Source: Sinonovacula constricta
Taxonomy: Eukaryota > Mollusca > Bivalvia > Cardiida > Solecurtidae
NCBI GenBank assembly: GCA_007844125.1
Contig: CM017556.1
Location: forward strand, 20,701,057-20,765,056
Length of the DNA stretch: 64,000 nt
Reading direction: 5' to 3'
Part shown: piece after piece, positions 11,335 to 22,136 of the stretch
Numbering within the stretch: the stretch's first letter is position 1
Layout of the letters: the number at the start of each line of letters is the position of its first letter
The notes under the pieces: model-generated
Databases searched by the model: none
What the model was told of the DNA's origin: nothing
What the model saw: the letters and a program-made list of their open reading frames with translations, nothing else
Translations under genes and position numbers: made by a program

Positions 11335-11921
11335 CTGTTTCAAACTATTACAGAAAATAAAATACTTTACATGAGTGGCAATGCCATACTAGCAAACACA
11401 GTTATGTATGTGTTCAATCATCATGTACAAGTTATCTTGGATATCTCTATTACCGGTGAGTTAAATTTATTTTCTTACCACAACAATGTAATCAACAACA
11501 AAAAATATTGTGTAGCCACTTGTAACCGTTTTATGTGCCTTTATTCCTATAGTATGCTATGTATCCATGTGTAATGTGAATGTCCGGTAACTGGATATTA
11601 CCGTTAATAAGGTCACTCTAAAATAAACAATAATACAAAAATGTCTTACGTTTGAACTTGTCAGAACCGTATCAACTCTAACTGAAGCATAAATTAAATA
11701 TACAGTAGAAAACACGTGTTTATGGAAAAGTCAACGGTTTCAGAAAACGTTTGTGATAAGAAAAAACTAAGGTGAAATGTCGGAACTGAAAAAAATGGCG
11801 AAAATATTTAACACGTTAATTTTGCATTCTAAACCGTTAATGTACTAAACTTACTACGTTCAGAAAACCTGATTTAAAATGTGGTGCTTCTTATACTTGT
11901 TTAAGTAGATTAATGTCTCAC

Positions 11922-11998
11922 CTTTGCTTAGTAGTCCAGTGAAGGAAAGTCAATTTTTTCATCTTTTTCATCACATTTTTTTCATTTCGTTGAAAATT
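11922..11998 (-). other. Candidate non-coding first exon, minus strand
   Basis: Going down the minus strand from the promoter-like block, the sequence meets an excellent donor at 11921 (CAAAG then GTGAGAC). It contains only short upstream ATGs, each ending quickly. The start at about 11998 is arbitrary and set by the promoter motifs. Confidence 0.3.
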
Positions 11999-12002
11999 GG
12001 CG

Positions 12003-12033
12003 CGGCCGGAAGTGTAGACTGCGCATGTGCTAT
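12003..12033. promoter_or_regulatory. Housekeeping-type promoter block: ETS site plus NRF1-like site
   Basis: CCGGAAGTG (12006-12014) is a consensus ETS/GABP site. TGCGCATGTGC (12020-12030) differs by one base from the NRF1 palindrome TGCGCATGCGC. They sit 5 bp apart in an island of CpGs (GGCGCGGCCGG, TCGGGACCGCTCGGCG) within otherwise AT-rich DNA. In animals these two sites often co-occur just upstream of broadly expressed genes. The good donor at 11921 suggests transcription toward lower coordinates. Confidence 0.45.
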
Positions 12034-12099
12034 TGTAGTAAATCGGGACCGCTCGGCGATTTCTTCGGTTATTTTCCGAAAGTTACGATTGACTTTTAA

Positions 12100-12915
12100 T
12101 AAAACACCGTAAAAGCGACTTTTAAACTTTTATTATTAAATGGTGTTTATTCACATTCCCAATAAAGTAAGAGTGGTTTTAACATGATACTCTACTGTCT
12201 GTTTTGTTGTCATATTAGATATTAGACTGTAAATCTACTTGACCAGGTTTTCGAAAGACAACAAAAAGTTATTAAAAAACTGACATCTTTGGAATGAGAT
12301 CAAAAAAATAAATATTGTACTGAGCTATTATTACCAAATCTTTTGTAGCTGTCTTTAATGATAACATAGCTTAAAATTGCTTTTGTGATCAGTCAGATCA
12401 AGGTCACTGTAACTCATAACAGCAGTTTGCTTTCCATGTCTACTCAGGATTTAGATAGATATCAAATTTGAAAGTTAACTTGTTTATGGGATGCCAAAGT
12501 ATGGGATTGATTTTGTTGTCAATTAGTTTGAAGGACTGAGTCACTGTTACTAAATACATTTTATTTTGTTTAGTTCATTATCTTATTTTTTTTGAGGATT
12601 AATCAGATTAAGTAGTTAACTAACTATCTCATGGGAAGAATATGTTTGGAATTGCTTTAGGGATCAATTGTTGTCAAGTTATTAAATATATTTTTGGATT
12701 TTCTATAAAAAAAATCAAGATGGGAGTAGGGTATCATTACCAAATTACTTTCTAGGGAGAGTAAATCTGGGACTGTTTTGTATAGGGTTGTGTGATTTCT
12801 GTTTAATAATAAATAATGACAAAATAAAATTTAAAAAAAAATTGGCAGTTAGTATTTAGAGCTTTTTTATGTCACATTCTGGTAAGCTTTTTTCAACCAA
12901 CTGTCCATCTAGCTG
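12100..12915. other. Interior of the 5.25-kb element, AT-rich, no gene
   Basis: No reading frame or complete repeat is visible. Phrases such as CAGATCAAGGTCACTGTAAC (about 12395) and GACTGAGTCACTGTTACTAA (about 12535) hint at old dispersed-repeat material. Confidence 0.4.
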
Positions 12916-13310
12916 CATTAACAATTTGCTCATAAACACTTTAAAGGCTACCGTTTTGATCCAATCTTAACCAACACTGGTGGTCAGAATGTCATTAAAT
13001 GTTTGTCTGTATGAAATCTTGGATGAGTTAATAAATAGGTCACATGGTCAAATAGTAGGTGACTTGGTCAGATCTATAAAAACCTTGAGAACACATTAAA
13101 ATACTTTTTTGGGGGCCTAATCTTCACAGAACTTGACCAGAATCTTTGTTTGCAATAAATCTGGATGTGTAACTGTAGGCAAAGATTTGCTTCAACATAA
13201 CTTGTAATCACTAGAATCCAAGGCACAGTTGTGAACATTTAGTCTTGTGATTAAATTTTAAAGCCAGTGTCCTCAGGTGAGCGATACAGGGCCATCATAG
13301 CTTTCTTGCT
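12915..13310 (+). repeat. Dispersed repeat fragment ending GGTGAGCGAT...GGGCCATCAT
   Basis: The block runs AACAATTTGCTCATAAACAC, TTTTGATCCAATCTTAACC, ATGAAATCTTGGATGAG, TAATCTTCACAGAACTTGACC and ends CCTCAGGTGAGCGATACAGG GCCATCAT. The same order of phrases occurs at 13.93-14.22 kb and 31.93-32.27 kb. From general knowledge this is an abundant bivalve repeat. The element type is unknown to me. It has no ORF. Confidence 0.6.
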
Positions 13311-13454
13311 GTATATCTGCAAGTGGAACTGGTCATGCTGGTCAAGTTCTCTTTCAAATGTTATTTCTTTAAAGAAATACAAAATAAATTTCTTAATGTC
13401 TTGGAATAATTTTATGCTTGCAAGTCCACAACCTATCCACAATCCTAATAATAA

Positions 13455-13738
13455 TTAGTTTTAAGCTTGCAAGATCGCAAGCTTCTTGCAATCTTCAGTG
13501 GAATATAAGATTGCAAGCTTGCAAGACCGCAAGCTTCTCGCAATCTTAATGGTATTTAAGATTGCGAGAAGTGTGCGAACAAAACCTAACCACAACCTTA
13601 ATTTCTATGCAAGCGAGCATGCTCGCATCCGCGACCATAATATTTAAGAATTGCAATCTTATTAAGATTGCGGCAAGCTTGCGCAAACTTGTCGCAAACT
13701 TGTGACGAGCTTGTCGCATGCAAGCGTTTTGGTGTGGG
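13455..13738. repeat. Right subterminal palindromic array of the 5.25-kb element
   Basis: GCAAGATCGCAAGCTTCTTG and CAATCTTA motifs repeat (13465-13565), then GCAAGCGAGCATGCTCGC and CGCAAACTTGTCGCAAACTT run to the terminus GGTGTGGG at 13731-13738. In reverse complement it mirrors the left end (CCCACACCAAAAC, GCGACAAG repeats). It is shorter than the left array (about 280 against 520 bp). Confidence 0.8.
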
Positions 13739-13920
13739 AAGGCAGTAAGTTTTCTTTTTCATGTGGACACCATCAATAGAACTGGAAAATTGGTGGTACT
13801 ATGCTAAGCATATCAAACAAACACCAAATGGGCAATAGAAAAAATGTGCCTGTTTGCAATAAGAAATGTGCTTGTTTGCAATAAATAATGTTCCTGTTTG
13901 CAGTACATTTAACAATAAAC
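13739..13920 (+). mobile_element. 3' portion of the interrupted SINE-A-like unit and its 25-bp mini-array
   Basis: AAGGCAGTAAGTTTTC, then TTTTTCATGTGGACACC and AATAGAACTGGAAAAT match 16039-16095. The text then runs, as it does there, into degenerate repeats of TGTTCCTGTTTGCAATAA (13843-13905). Joining 8486 to 13739 recreates the order seen in the uninterrupted paralogue. Confidence 0.8.
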
Positions 13921-14225
13921 AAGGCCAATGTTCTTCAGAATGTTTGCCTGCATGAAATCTTAAATGAGTTTGTATTAGGTCATGTGGGCTAATAAACTAG
14001 GTGACTAGGCTAAATTGTAGAACAAACAGGTACTATCACCTTTCTGTTTGCCTTGTTTTCTCAATAAATCATAACTATTATTAAATAAATACTCTGATAA
14101 CAATTTGTGCAAGTTTTTTTTAAAGTAAATAACTCTTACTCACTTGATACCAGATATTGGCCTACTGAAAGCCTGAGTCCTTAGGTGAGCGATTAAGGGC
14201 CATCATGATCATCTTGTTTCATCTT
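13921..14225 (+). repeat. Dispersed repeat fragment
   Basis: AATGTTTGCCTGCATGAAAT, GAGTTTGTATTAGGTCATG and GTCCTTAGGTGAGCGATTAAGGGCCATCATG follow the same order as 12.92-13.31 kb and 31.93-32.27 kb. It is truncated at the left. Confidence 0.55.
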
Positions 14226-14689
14226 AATTCATAAACGGTATATGTACATAACTTACTTTCATCATTAACTTTGTGAGAGACTTTGCAAAACACGTTATCA
14301 AGACATGCTACTGTATAATATTTCCCTGAAGACTTTTTAATACCATTCTGCAATTATAACCTAGCTTAAGGTCCTTGTCCTTTGTAGAGGAAACTCTTGA
14401 ATCTGCAAAAGAATAATACAAGTACCAGTGTCAATGAAAAAAAAAAAAAAATTCCAGGATGATCAACCCATTTCTAATAAAACAAATAAATGTCTGGGTA
14501 AAACTACTTGAGCGCTATAGGTCAGCTACAAGACCTCCCCACATTCAGTTTTTGCCCTGTCTTGGACTGGAACTTAAGAGTTAAGGAGCACAGAGAAGAT
14601 TCAAGTCCGCAACTCTACCACATATAATGGTTGCCCAGAAGACCTAGTCATGTTATAGACATACACAAATTTTGGATATGGGTGCCAGA

Positions 14690-14830
14690 TCCTGAGCTGT
14701 AAAAACCATGACTTGCAACTCTACAATGTCTTGGTTCTAGTCCTGGTCAGGGCGAACATGGCTGTGTGGTTCTACCAAAACCTTTGTTCTGGATGTTTCT
14801 CCAATATAAGATGTTGATGTTGATATTGTG
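14690..14830 (+). mobile_element. Diverged SINE-B remnant
   Basis: TTGGTTCTAGTCCTGGTCAGG corresponds to box B and its surroundings, and GTTCTACCAAAACCTTTG with GGATGTTTCTCCAATA to the body. The A-rich tail is not preserved. Confidence 0.45.
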
Positions 14831-14929
14831 ACAACAATTGATTCACTGCAACTTATATCAAAAGCAAAAACTACAAAAAAACGTTGGTGGCACAAAAACT
14901 ATTAAACCTGCAAAATTTGAGAATATAAC

Positions 14930-15390
14930 ATCCTTTTGAATTTTTTGTTATCTCTTGATAAAAATATTCTCTACAACTTCTAGGTGCCAAATATAAGAAC
15001 AGGTCCATCTATGAAATGCTTTATCCATTGGCAAAAGTATGGAATTCCAAACAATTTGTATGTTCCAAATTTATAAATGTGATTTTCTATGAAATGCTTT
15101 ATCCACTGGCAAAAGTATGGAATTCCCAACAATTTGTATGTTCCAAATTTATAAATGTGATTTTCTATGAAAGTGTTTTATCCATTGGCAAAATTAAGGA
15201 ATTCTCAGTGAATTGTAGGTGCCAAATTGGACATGGGAGAATTCAACAGAATTAACTGGCAAAAAAAAAAATTACAAAATATTTCTAGGTGCCAACTTTG
15301 AGGATGGTGGCTTTGGTTAAATTGTTTTATGCATAAGCAAAAATAGAAATTTAATTCTTGTAGGCACTTTAATTGACATTATTGCTTTTT
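14930..15390 (+). repeat. Degenerate 78-bp tandem array
   Basis: Two near-identical units start at 15009 and 15087 (CTATGAAATGCTTTATCC), and a third, diverged unit starts at 15165. Each has GGCAAAAGTATGGAATTCC and AATTTGTATGTTCCAAATTT. Flanking DNA carries older copies recognisable by TTCTAGGTGCCAAATATAAG (about 14980), CTAGGTGCCAACTTTGAGG (about 15286) and TTGTAGGCACTTTAATTG (about 15359). The 79-codon frame at 15016-15255 is a by-product, since 78 is divisible by 3. Confidence 0.85.
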
Positions 15391-15875
15391 ATGGAATCTT
15401 TATATTACTTGTCAAAATACATAAGCTTGATGGGAATAACCTAAGAAATGAATAAGTTGAAAAATTTATAATGAACACATAAAATATCATAAATAAATAA
15501 TTACATTCAAAATTGGAAAATGAAATTACTATTGGAGCAGATAGATATTTTTTTTTGTTTTAGTATATAATTAATATGACAAAATAATCCCTGCTATTGC
15601 AGTTTTACATATTAATGTAATATTTAGATTTAAATTTTGCAGTTACTTACAATACTTTAAAAAGCAAAGCAATCTTGCAGACTTCATTTATACATATATG
15701 CTCCATCATTTCCTGGCATAAGTAGGTGTTTGATGTTTATTCTTTCCCTGTGAACAACATGAAATCAACTAAATGACCTTTGTTTGTGGCACAACTAAAA
15801 TCTTAAAAAGAATTCAAACATTGAAACAAGTCCAACCAGTACAGCCTAAAGGCTGTAGGTACTGTAGGCCTAGAG

Positions 15876-16095
15876 TGCCAGGTCACATAATTACCAACAT
15901 CAAGAAAATGGAGGTTGTATACCTCCCATGCTTTAATGCTAGAGCAAATACAAGGATAACTTCCATGGATGGTCTTCTGGGTGTCAAATAATATGACAGG
16001 GTGTGGTATAGTGCCAGGGGTTCATGCTATTCACAATGAAGGCAGTATGTTTTCTTTTTCATGTGGACACCGTCTCAATAGAACTGGAAAATCGG
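15876..16095 (+). mobile_element. Uninterrupted SINE-A-like unit (empty-site paralogue)
   Basis: This copy reads straight through AATGAAGGCAGTATG at 16035-16049, the point where the copy at 8322/13739 is split by 5.25 kb. Body phrases (TTCCATGGATGGTCTTCTGG, GGGTGTGGTATAGTGCC, CATGTGGACACCGTCTC) are homologous to SINE-A, though the tRNA-like head is not clear. The preceding 100 bp (GTACAGCCTAAAGGCTGTAG) forms a small hairpin. Confidence 0.75.
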
Positions 16096-16290
16096 TTGTA
16101 CAAAGTTAAACATATCAAACAAACACTAATGTTCCTGTTTGAAATCAACAATGTCGCTGTTTGCAATTATAAATAACACTGTGCCTGTTTGCTATAAGCA
16201 ATTTGCTTTTTCCTGTTTGCACTAACAATAAACAGTGTTCCTGTTTGCAACAAACTATGTTCCTGTTTGGAGTAAACAATGTGCCTAATT
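16096..16290 (+). repeat. Degenerate ~25-bp repeats (TGTTCCTGTTTGCAATAAACAA)
   Basis: Six or seven imperfect copies of TGTTCCTGTTTGCA plus an AT-rich spacer occur, for example at 16131, 16150, 16183, 16211, 16237 and 16258. The same array follows the related SINE half at 13.84-13.91 kb, so SINE and array moved or duplicated together. Confidence 0.7.
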
Positions 16291-16299
16291 GCTTTATTG

Positions 16300-17140
16300 A
16301 ACAAATTCTTACTGTAAAATTTAGAAAAAGAAAACTTCTTATATATAAAAACAAACTACATAAAATTAGCCCAAGCCACTGCTTACAAGACATTGTAAAC
16401 ACATCTGTTTTTGTCTCTTGGAGATATAGACATGATGAGTATATTACATTAATCTCCCAGACTTGTCATTCTATATTCAGCTGATGCTATTACAATGTTA
16501 TTGTTTTTATTTAACCACAGACTTTTCTGTTTGTGAACGCAAAAGTGATTAAACTTGCATGACGTTTGTTTTTTTTGGTCTAAAATTGAGGAAAAAGATA
16601 GTTCTAGCAAGAAACACATGAAGTTCAGCTGACAAAAAATAGCAAAAAAATAAAAAGGAATGATGGCTTCAGTTAATAAAAAAAGAAAACTAAAAACAAT
16701 ATAAACAGTAGAAAACTTGAGGCCTTAAGCTGACTTTCATGTTTCTTGGGATAAAACAAAACAAAATGAAATTGACCCTTGTAAGATGCATTTTCTGTCT
16801 TGAGAATTTACTGAGAGTTGTAAAATCTTGTCACATATGTTTTGGACCTTTGCAAATTTGGTTTATTATTTATTGGCACATTGGTTTCCACATTTGTCAC
16901 ATTCACGTTAAAGTTGATGTAAATCATGTGCAGAGTTAATGTGAACTGTACAAATATATACTATTTTAATGAACACATTGATTTCTTCTTTCTACTACAT
17001 CCAGATATGGCTAAACATTTATTTTTTTTTCATCATCTTTTTTTATAGTGTTTTAGTATGATTGGTTTTTACATGAAAATACACTATTTTAACACTTTCA
17101 TACTACATTTTAGTAATCCACATCATGTCTCCTTTTTATG
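16300..17140. other. AT-rich non-coding stretch
   Basis: I see no gene, promoter block or repeat here. Confidence 0.5.
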
Positions 17141-18188
17141 TCCTTATGACAAGGTGCCTTAACACATTGCTAGAGAGCCACCTGCAGATACTGCAGATCC
17201 TGATCAGACAACTCCTGTCTTCAAACGTCTATATGACATGGTGCCTTGACATATTGCTAGACAGTCAGCAGCAAATACTGCAAATCCTGATAAAACAGCT
17301 CCCATTTTTGAACATCTGTATGACATTGTGCCTTGACATATTGCTAGACAGTCAGCAGCAAATACTGCAGATCCTGATAAAACAGCTCCCATTTTCGAAC
17401 ATCTGTATGACATTGTGCCTTGACATATTGCTAGAGAGTCAGCAGCAAATACTGCAGATCTTGATAAAACAGCTCCCACTTTCGAACATCTGTATGACAT
17501 TGTGCCTTGACATATTGCTAGAGAGTCAGCAGCAAATACTGCAGATCCTGATAAAACAGCTCCCACTTTCGACATCTGTATGACATTGTGCCTTGACATA
17601 TTGCTAGACAGTCAGCAGCAAATACTGCAGATCCTGATAAAACAGCTCCCACTTTCGAACATCTGTATGACATTGTGCCTTGACATATTGCTAGAGAGTC
17701 AGCAGCAAATACTGCAGATCTTGATAAAACAGCTCCCACTTTCAAACATCTGTATGACATTGTGCCTTGACATATTGCTAGAGAGTCAGCAGCAAATACT
17801 GCAGATCTTGATAAAACAGCTCCCACTTTCGAACATCTGTATGACATTGTGCCTTGACATATTGCTAGAGAGTCAGCAGCAAATACTGCAGATCTTGATA
17901 AAACAGCTCCCACTTTCGAACATCTGTATGACATTGTGCCTTGACATATTGCTAGACAGTCAGAAGCAAATACTGCAGATCCTTATAAAATGGCCCCTAC
18001 TTTCGAACATCTGTATGACATTGTGCCTTGACATATTGCTAGAGAGTCAGCAGCAAATACTGCAGATCCTGGTAAAACCGCTCCCACTTTCGAACATCTG
18101 TATGACATTGTGCCTTGACATATTGCTAGACAGTCAGCAGCAAATACCAGCACCCATAAATACTTTAGATCCTGATCAGACAACTTCA
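17141..18188. repeat. 87-bp satellite, 12 units
   Basis: The unit includes TGCCTTGACATATTGCTAGA, GAGTCAGCAGCAAATACTGC, AGATCCTGATAAAACAGCTC and CCACTTTCGAACATCTGTAT. TGCCTTGAC recurs at 17242, 17329, 17416, 17503, 17589, 17676, 17763, 17850, 17937, 18024 and 18111, with a diverged first unit at 17154. One unit is 86 bp (TTTCGACATC lacks an A, about 17571-17574), which breaks an otherwise continuous plus-strand frame into 152- and 208-codon pieces. The minus strand is also open for long stretches. These frames are an effect of 87 = 3 x 29 and I do not call them genes. Outer units are the most diverged (GATCAGACAACTCC at both borders). Confidence 0.95.
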
Positions 18189-18229
18189 TGTGGGAGATCA
18201 AGGTGATCTGTGACTACACTATTTGCCTA

Positions 18230-18540
18230 ATTAAAACAATATTGCTTTGCAGATAGAGAGCTGTTTTACCAAGTTGTTTATGAATGATAAAAGCAAATTT
18301 ATATTGACTTTTTAAATAACAATTAAATTAAATGGATATTGCATAATTTACAAGGTTTGTCTAAACTGTAAAAAGGGCCTTAATTAAAGGAAAATTTATG
18401 GAAACTGGAAAATAATATGAGACTCACTTGCAGGTACATTTATCATAATATACACATTTGCATGCACACATGAACATATTGATTTCATAGAGATTTACAA
18501 TGGTTCAATTAAACACTTTGGAGAGGGGGCTGTGACAGAA
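18230..18540. other. AT-rich non-coding stretch
   Basis: Nothing recognised. Confidence 0.5.
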
Positions 18541-18722
18541 CTATTACAGTCACTGATTATTAACTTTCGTCCCAGTTGACATAAAAACTTTGATGTGAGA
18601 AAGTCTTCCGATTGTCCTGCAGTGCACCCATAGTTCAATCTAGTCATGTGTCATGTTTATCAAAGATTGGCTGGACATCGCTAATGTGACAATAATTGTG
18701 TTGGTGCAATGCAACAAAACAA
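18540..18722 (+). mobile_element. SINE-B 3' remnant
   Basis: GGCTGGACATCGCTAATGTG, TTGTGTTGGTGCAATGCAAC and the tail AAAACAAAACA match the SINE-B 3' body and tail. The head is not recognisable. Confidence 0.65.
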
Positions 18723-19477
18723 AACACTGTGTGCTAATCTTGAACAATGAGGTACTATTGGCGAAATGAAAATTGTTTGCTTTGTTAGTTAATATCCAAG
18801 GTATTCCAAACAGGAGGTAGGTCCTTTTAGTTGGAATTCTTGGACTTTATCGCCTGGTCTTTTGTAAATGTTGAAATTACAAAGAGTGAAATTTCTTACC
18901 TCTGCATAAATATAAACTTAAAATCCATTTAAATTCTTATTTAAATATGTTGTTTAAAAAAGAAAATGGAAGTGTTTGTTGATGGTGGTTAACCTGTATT
19001 TCACAAGAAAGGCAGAGAAGTCAACATTTACTACAAAGATTAACAAGCATAAAAACCAAGTAAAACAAAAAAGGGCCTACTTGCATTTAGAGATTATTCA
19101 GGGGAGACTATTCATTAATGTCTGTCATTATATGAATGACTTTAAAGACATTTGTTATTATTAAAAATTATTTTTACTACTGCTTCCAACACTTTATAGT
19201 AATATCAGCTCACTAGTCAGTTTTCCAGAGCCAACCTTTTGCCTACAGCAAACATAGTTAAATAGATACTCATTAACCTGGCCAGCATTATTGCCAACTG
19301 TCATTTATTATCCTCCCTAGTGCTTTAATGACAAAGTTGACTGTCTACCTAATAATTGCAAGCTACAAACCCATCTCAGCATCTAATGATCAGTGTCACT
19401 GTCTGTCACAGCAGTCGTTGCATCTTACCTTTAGATCCCCAATAAACTGTTGTTTTGTGGGGTGCAGGCAGGGGTGG
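18723..19477. other. AT-rich non-coding stretch
   Basis: No gene, promoter block or repeat stands out. Confidence 0.4.
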
Positions 19478-19552
19478 GGAGCTGTTGCTGAGCAATAAGT
19501 GTCTCTACCTCCTTAGACCCTGCCGAATGGTTTTCAAGTCCAAACCAAGCCA
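19478..19552 (+). mobile_element. SINE-B 5' head remnant
   Basis: TTGCTGAGCAATAAGTGTCT aligns with the box-A region and GGTTTTCAAGTCC with box B. The body is missing. An inverted SINE-B follows 50 bp away. Confidence 0.5.
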
Positions 19553-19603
19553 AATTTTTATGTCATGTTGTCTTTCAGCTGTCTTGCCAGTGGTTTTACA
19601 AAG

Positions 19604-19836
19604 TTTGTTTTGTTTTATGTTAAATCGCACTAACACATTTAGGGTCATTTTGGTGACATCCAACTAATTATTGGTGGAGGAACACCTCAGTCATATGTCT
19701 GGTTAGAAACATCAACACATGACTGGTTGGTTAGCTGGAAAATCTGCCCATGTGAAACTTCTCACCATGACAGGTAGTCCATGCCGTGAGGGTCTAAGGA
19801 GTCATAAGTCAGTGACAATAACTGCTCGGCCATGGA
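19604..19836 (-). mobile_element. SINE-B copy, minus strand
   Basis: The reverse complement starts with ATGGCCGAGCAGTTATTGTC, runs through TGGTGAGAAGTTTCACATGG and CCTCCACCAATAATTAGTTG and ends in the tail AACATAAAACAAAACAAAC. The middle is longer than in the 10.6-kb copy. Confidence 0.75.
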
Positions 19837-19994
19837 TGTCCCAGTTTTACCAAGACATTTTAATGTAGGGGTGGGTAGGGAGTGGGTCTTTTATCACTTG
19901 TAATAACTGAAAATTGCCAATACGACTAAAGTTGTTTTGGGGTGCAATATCCAATAGTTAAACTATCTTTTTACCTTTGCATCTAGTTGTTAGC

Positions 19995-20240
19995 AAAAAC
20001 TAAGGGTGTGCCCATGGCAAGGTTGTTGGAGTCACTGTCTTGTTGCTCAAGAGCCGTTCACTGCAGGTGTTTTTGTATCAGGGCCAGAATTTTTACCTGG
20101 GGAGATCTTTCAGTTTCAGTGGTTCTACCAAGACAAATGTCTGGGGGTTTTCCTTCAATAATAGTTAGCTGGACATTTCCTATATGACTACAAAATAATG
20201 TGTCATTGCCATTCTACAAAAACAATCCAATCAAAACAAA
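19995..20240 (+). mobile_element. SINE-B copy, diverged
   Basis: A head-like GCCCATGGCAAGGTTGTTGG, then GTTCTACCAAGACAAATGTC, TTCAATAATAGTTAGCTGG and the tail CAAAAACAATCCAATC. Confidence 0.65.
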
Positions 20241-22130
20241 TAACTAAGGTCTAAATATAGATTGTTAACAAATATAGCAGTTTATGTGTTAAAGCTACTA
20301 ATCTCCAGACGCAGTCTGTCTACCATAGCTGGTACTCTTGATATATCTCAAATGGCTAGAACTCTCCAATATTGGAGGAAAGAGGAGGAAAATTGTTTCT
20401 GCTCTTCACTTTCTGTAGATACTATTGTCCTCTGCTTGTAGAACCAAGTTTGTTGATAGTGTGACAGTGCATCCTTGTGGATAGTAACAGTGTGTGTGCT
20501 AACCCAAGATAATTCCCCAGTTCTATTTACCTATTCATAGATTAATTAAGTCTCTGCATTTCTTCACAAAAAAACTTAATTTGGTAAAAAAACCCAGAGC
20601 TACTGAGTTTGCAAGGTTTGGATTTAGCTCCTTTGTCTATTTTAGGTAAGTGTTTTACAGTTATTTGATTTGTCATTTTTTTTACCTTTTTACCAGCTTT
20701 TTCTAGTTTTCATAGTAGTGAAAGCTTTTAAGAGTTTTGTTTTCATTCATTGCAAATTCCTGATTTTTAACACATCTTCATGAAGAATCTGTATAAAGTA
20801 ATTCACTCATTATCTGAATTTATTTACACTTTTTCAACAGTTGGGTCTCTTAAGAGAATTTTAGATGCCATTTGATATGCTTGCATGACACTCTTGTTGG
20901 ATAAAGTGAGATACTAGCAAAGCATTGAATATGTATTACATTTGCCATACTACATTTTTGTAGAATTGTGCTTAGCTTTTTTATATATTTATGCATATTG
21001 GTTGTGTATAAATACTTGGCAACTGATTTCCTGATCAAGCAGCACCCTTCAGAAAGTGGCAGATCTGGATCATATCACTTTGTTCTTAAAAGGCTAAAGT
21101 TAACATTTGACATTATTAATTGTTTTCAATTTAGAAAACAAACATACCTTTATGAGATAATTAAATTATCTTAATTGAATTTAATAGAACAATTTACAAC
21201 ATATTTCATAGATATTACAGCTGTGTGCATCTATTTATACAGATTCTAAATAATTAAATGTCTATATTCAAGTCTTGTTTCTTTCATCTTGGCAGCAATG
21301 GTTAAAGGATGCAATGCAGTTTGACTTAAAATGCAGTATCGTAATATATTGTCATTTTTGCGAATGGCCAAAGTAAAGGGAACTCCAGCTTTTACTTCAA
21401 ACTATGTTAAGTTATTCACTTTAAGATAATATCACTAATGCTAAAAATGCAACAAAATGCAAAACTTATCTGATAAAATTAAAGAGATTAAAGGATGTAA
21501 AAATCTAAACATTTACACTTTTAAAACTTCTAGACACCAGGAATCTCAACTATAAGCAAGCTCATGTAAAGGTGATCTCAGGTATAGTTTTTGTAGTGTG
21601 TATTTTCTGAACACAAAATGTAATGTTCTTAAGCTTCCGTGGGTACATGTATACATTTCTAGTCTCTAGTCATAATTAAAATTTAGATATATTCTAGATA
21701 TTCAGAGGTACATAAAAAATATCTGTGTATCTGAATTCTGCATTTTTGTATTTAAGGACTTTTTAGACAAATTCTCATAATTATGATACATATTGATAAT
21801 TGATTTATATTATGATTGTATGACTTTTTACCATTATTGACTATAAAACAAAACTACATAAACATTGGTTTCAGTAAGCTGAAAAAGTACAATAGCATCT
21901 GAAGTATTGAATATAAATATATTAATAACTTAGAGGCATATGGCTTTGGATTGGAACTTTTTTAGGCACCAAATACTGTGTGTTAGCCTATATGATCAAA
22001 TACTGCGAAAGTTTAAGTGCTCAAAACGAATAAAATATATATCGTTTGTTTGTCTTCATAACCAAATAATATATATGATTAAAATCTTACTTTAGTTTTT
22101 CATCGCCACAATCAATCATAGCCAATAATT
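20241..22130. other. AT-rich non-coding stretch
   Basis: No gene or repeat recognised. A strong isolated donor TATTTTAG/GTAAGTG lies at 20645 on the plus strand, with no convincing acceptor upstream. Confidence 0.4.
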
Positions 22131-22136
22131 TCATTA

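Larger units (their letters stand above)
8487..13738. mobile_element. 5.25-kb insertion with inverted CCCACACCAAAAC ends; likely non-autonomous DNA transposon
   Basis: The left end reads CCCACACCAAAACCGCAAGC and the right end reads CAAGCGTTTTGGTGTGGG, its inverted complement for 13 bp. Both ends then carry GCGACAAGTTTGCGACAAG, in mirror orientation, within long GCAAGC/GCTTGC-rich subterminal arrays. The host SINE unit is split precisely at these ends. Left flank AA and right flank AA, present once in the empty-site paralogue, suggest a 2-bp target duplication, or 3 bp (GAA) if the right end is GG rather than GGG. There is no transposase ORF. The interior holds SINEs and candidate exons. The superfamily is undetermined: ends of this kind with subterminal repeats occur in several cut-and-paste groups. 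Confidence 0.75.

Noticed and set aside
17125..18206. Open frames of 152 and 208 codons (plus) and up to 138 codons (minus), apparent Leu/Gln-rich repeat proteins
   Set aside because: They lie entirely within the 87-bp satellite. A period divisible by 3 keeps frames open on both strands, and there is no start context, signal or domain.
20590..20655. Exon ending at TTTTAG/GTAAGTG
   Set aside because: The donor is excellent but no acceptor or open frame could be paired with it.
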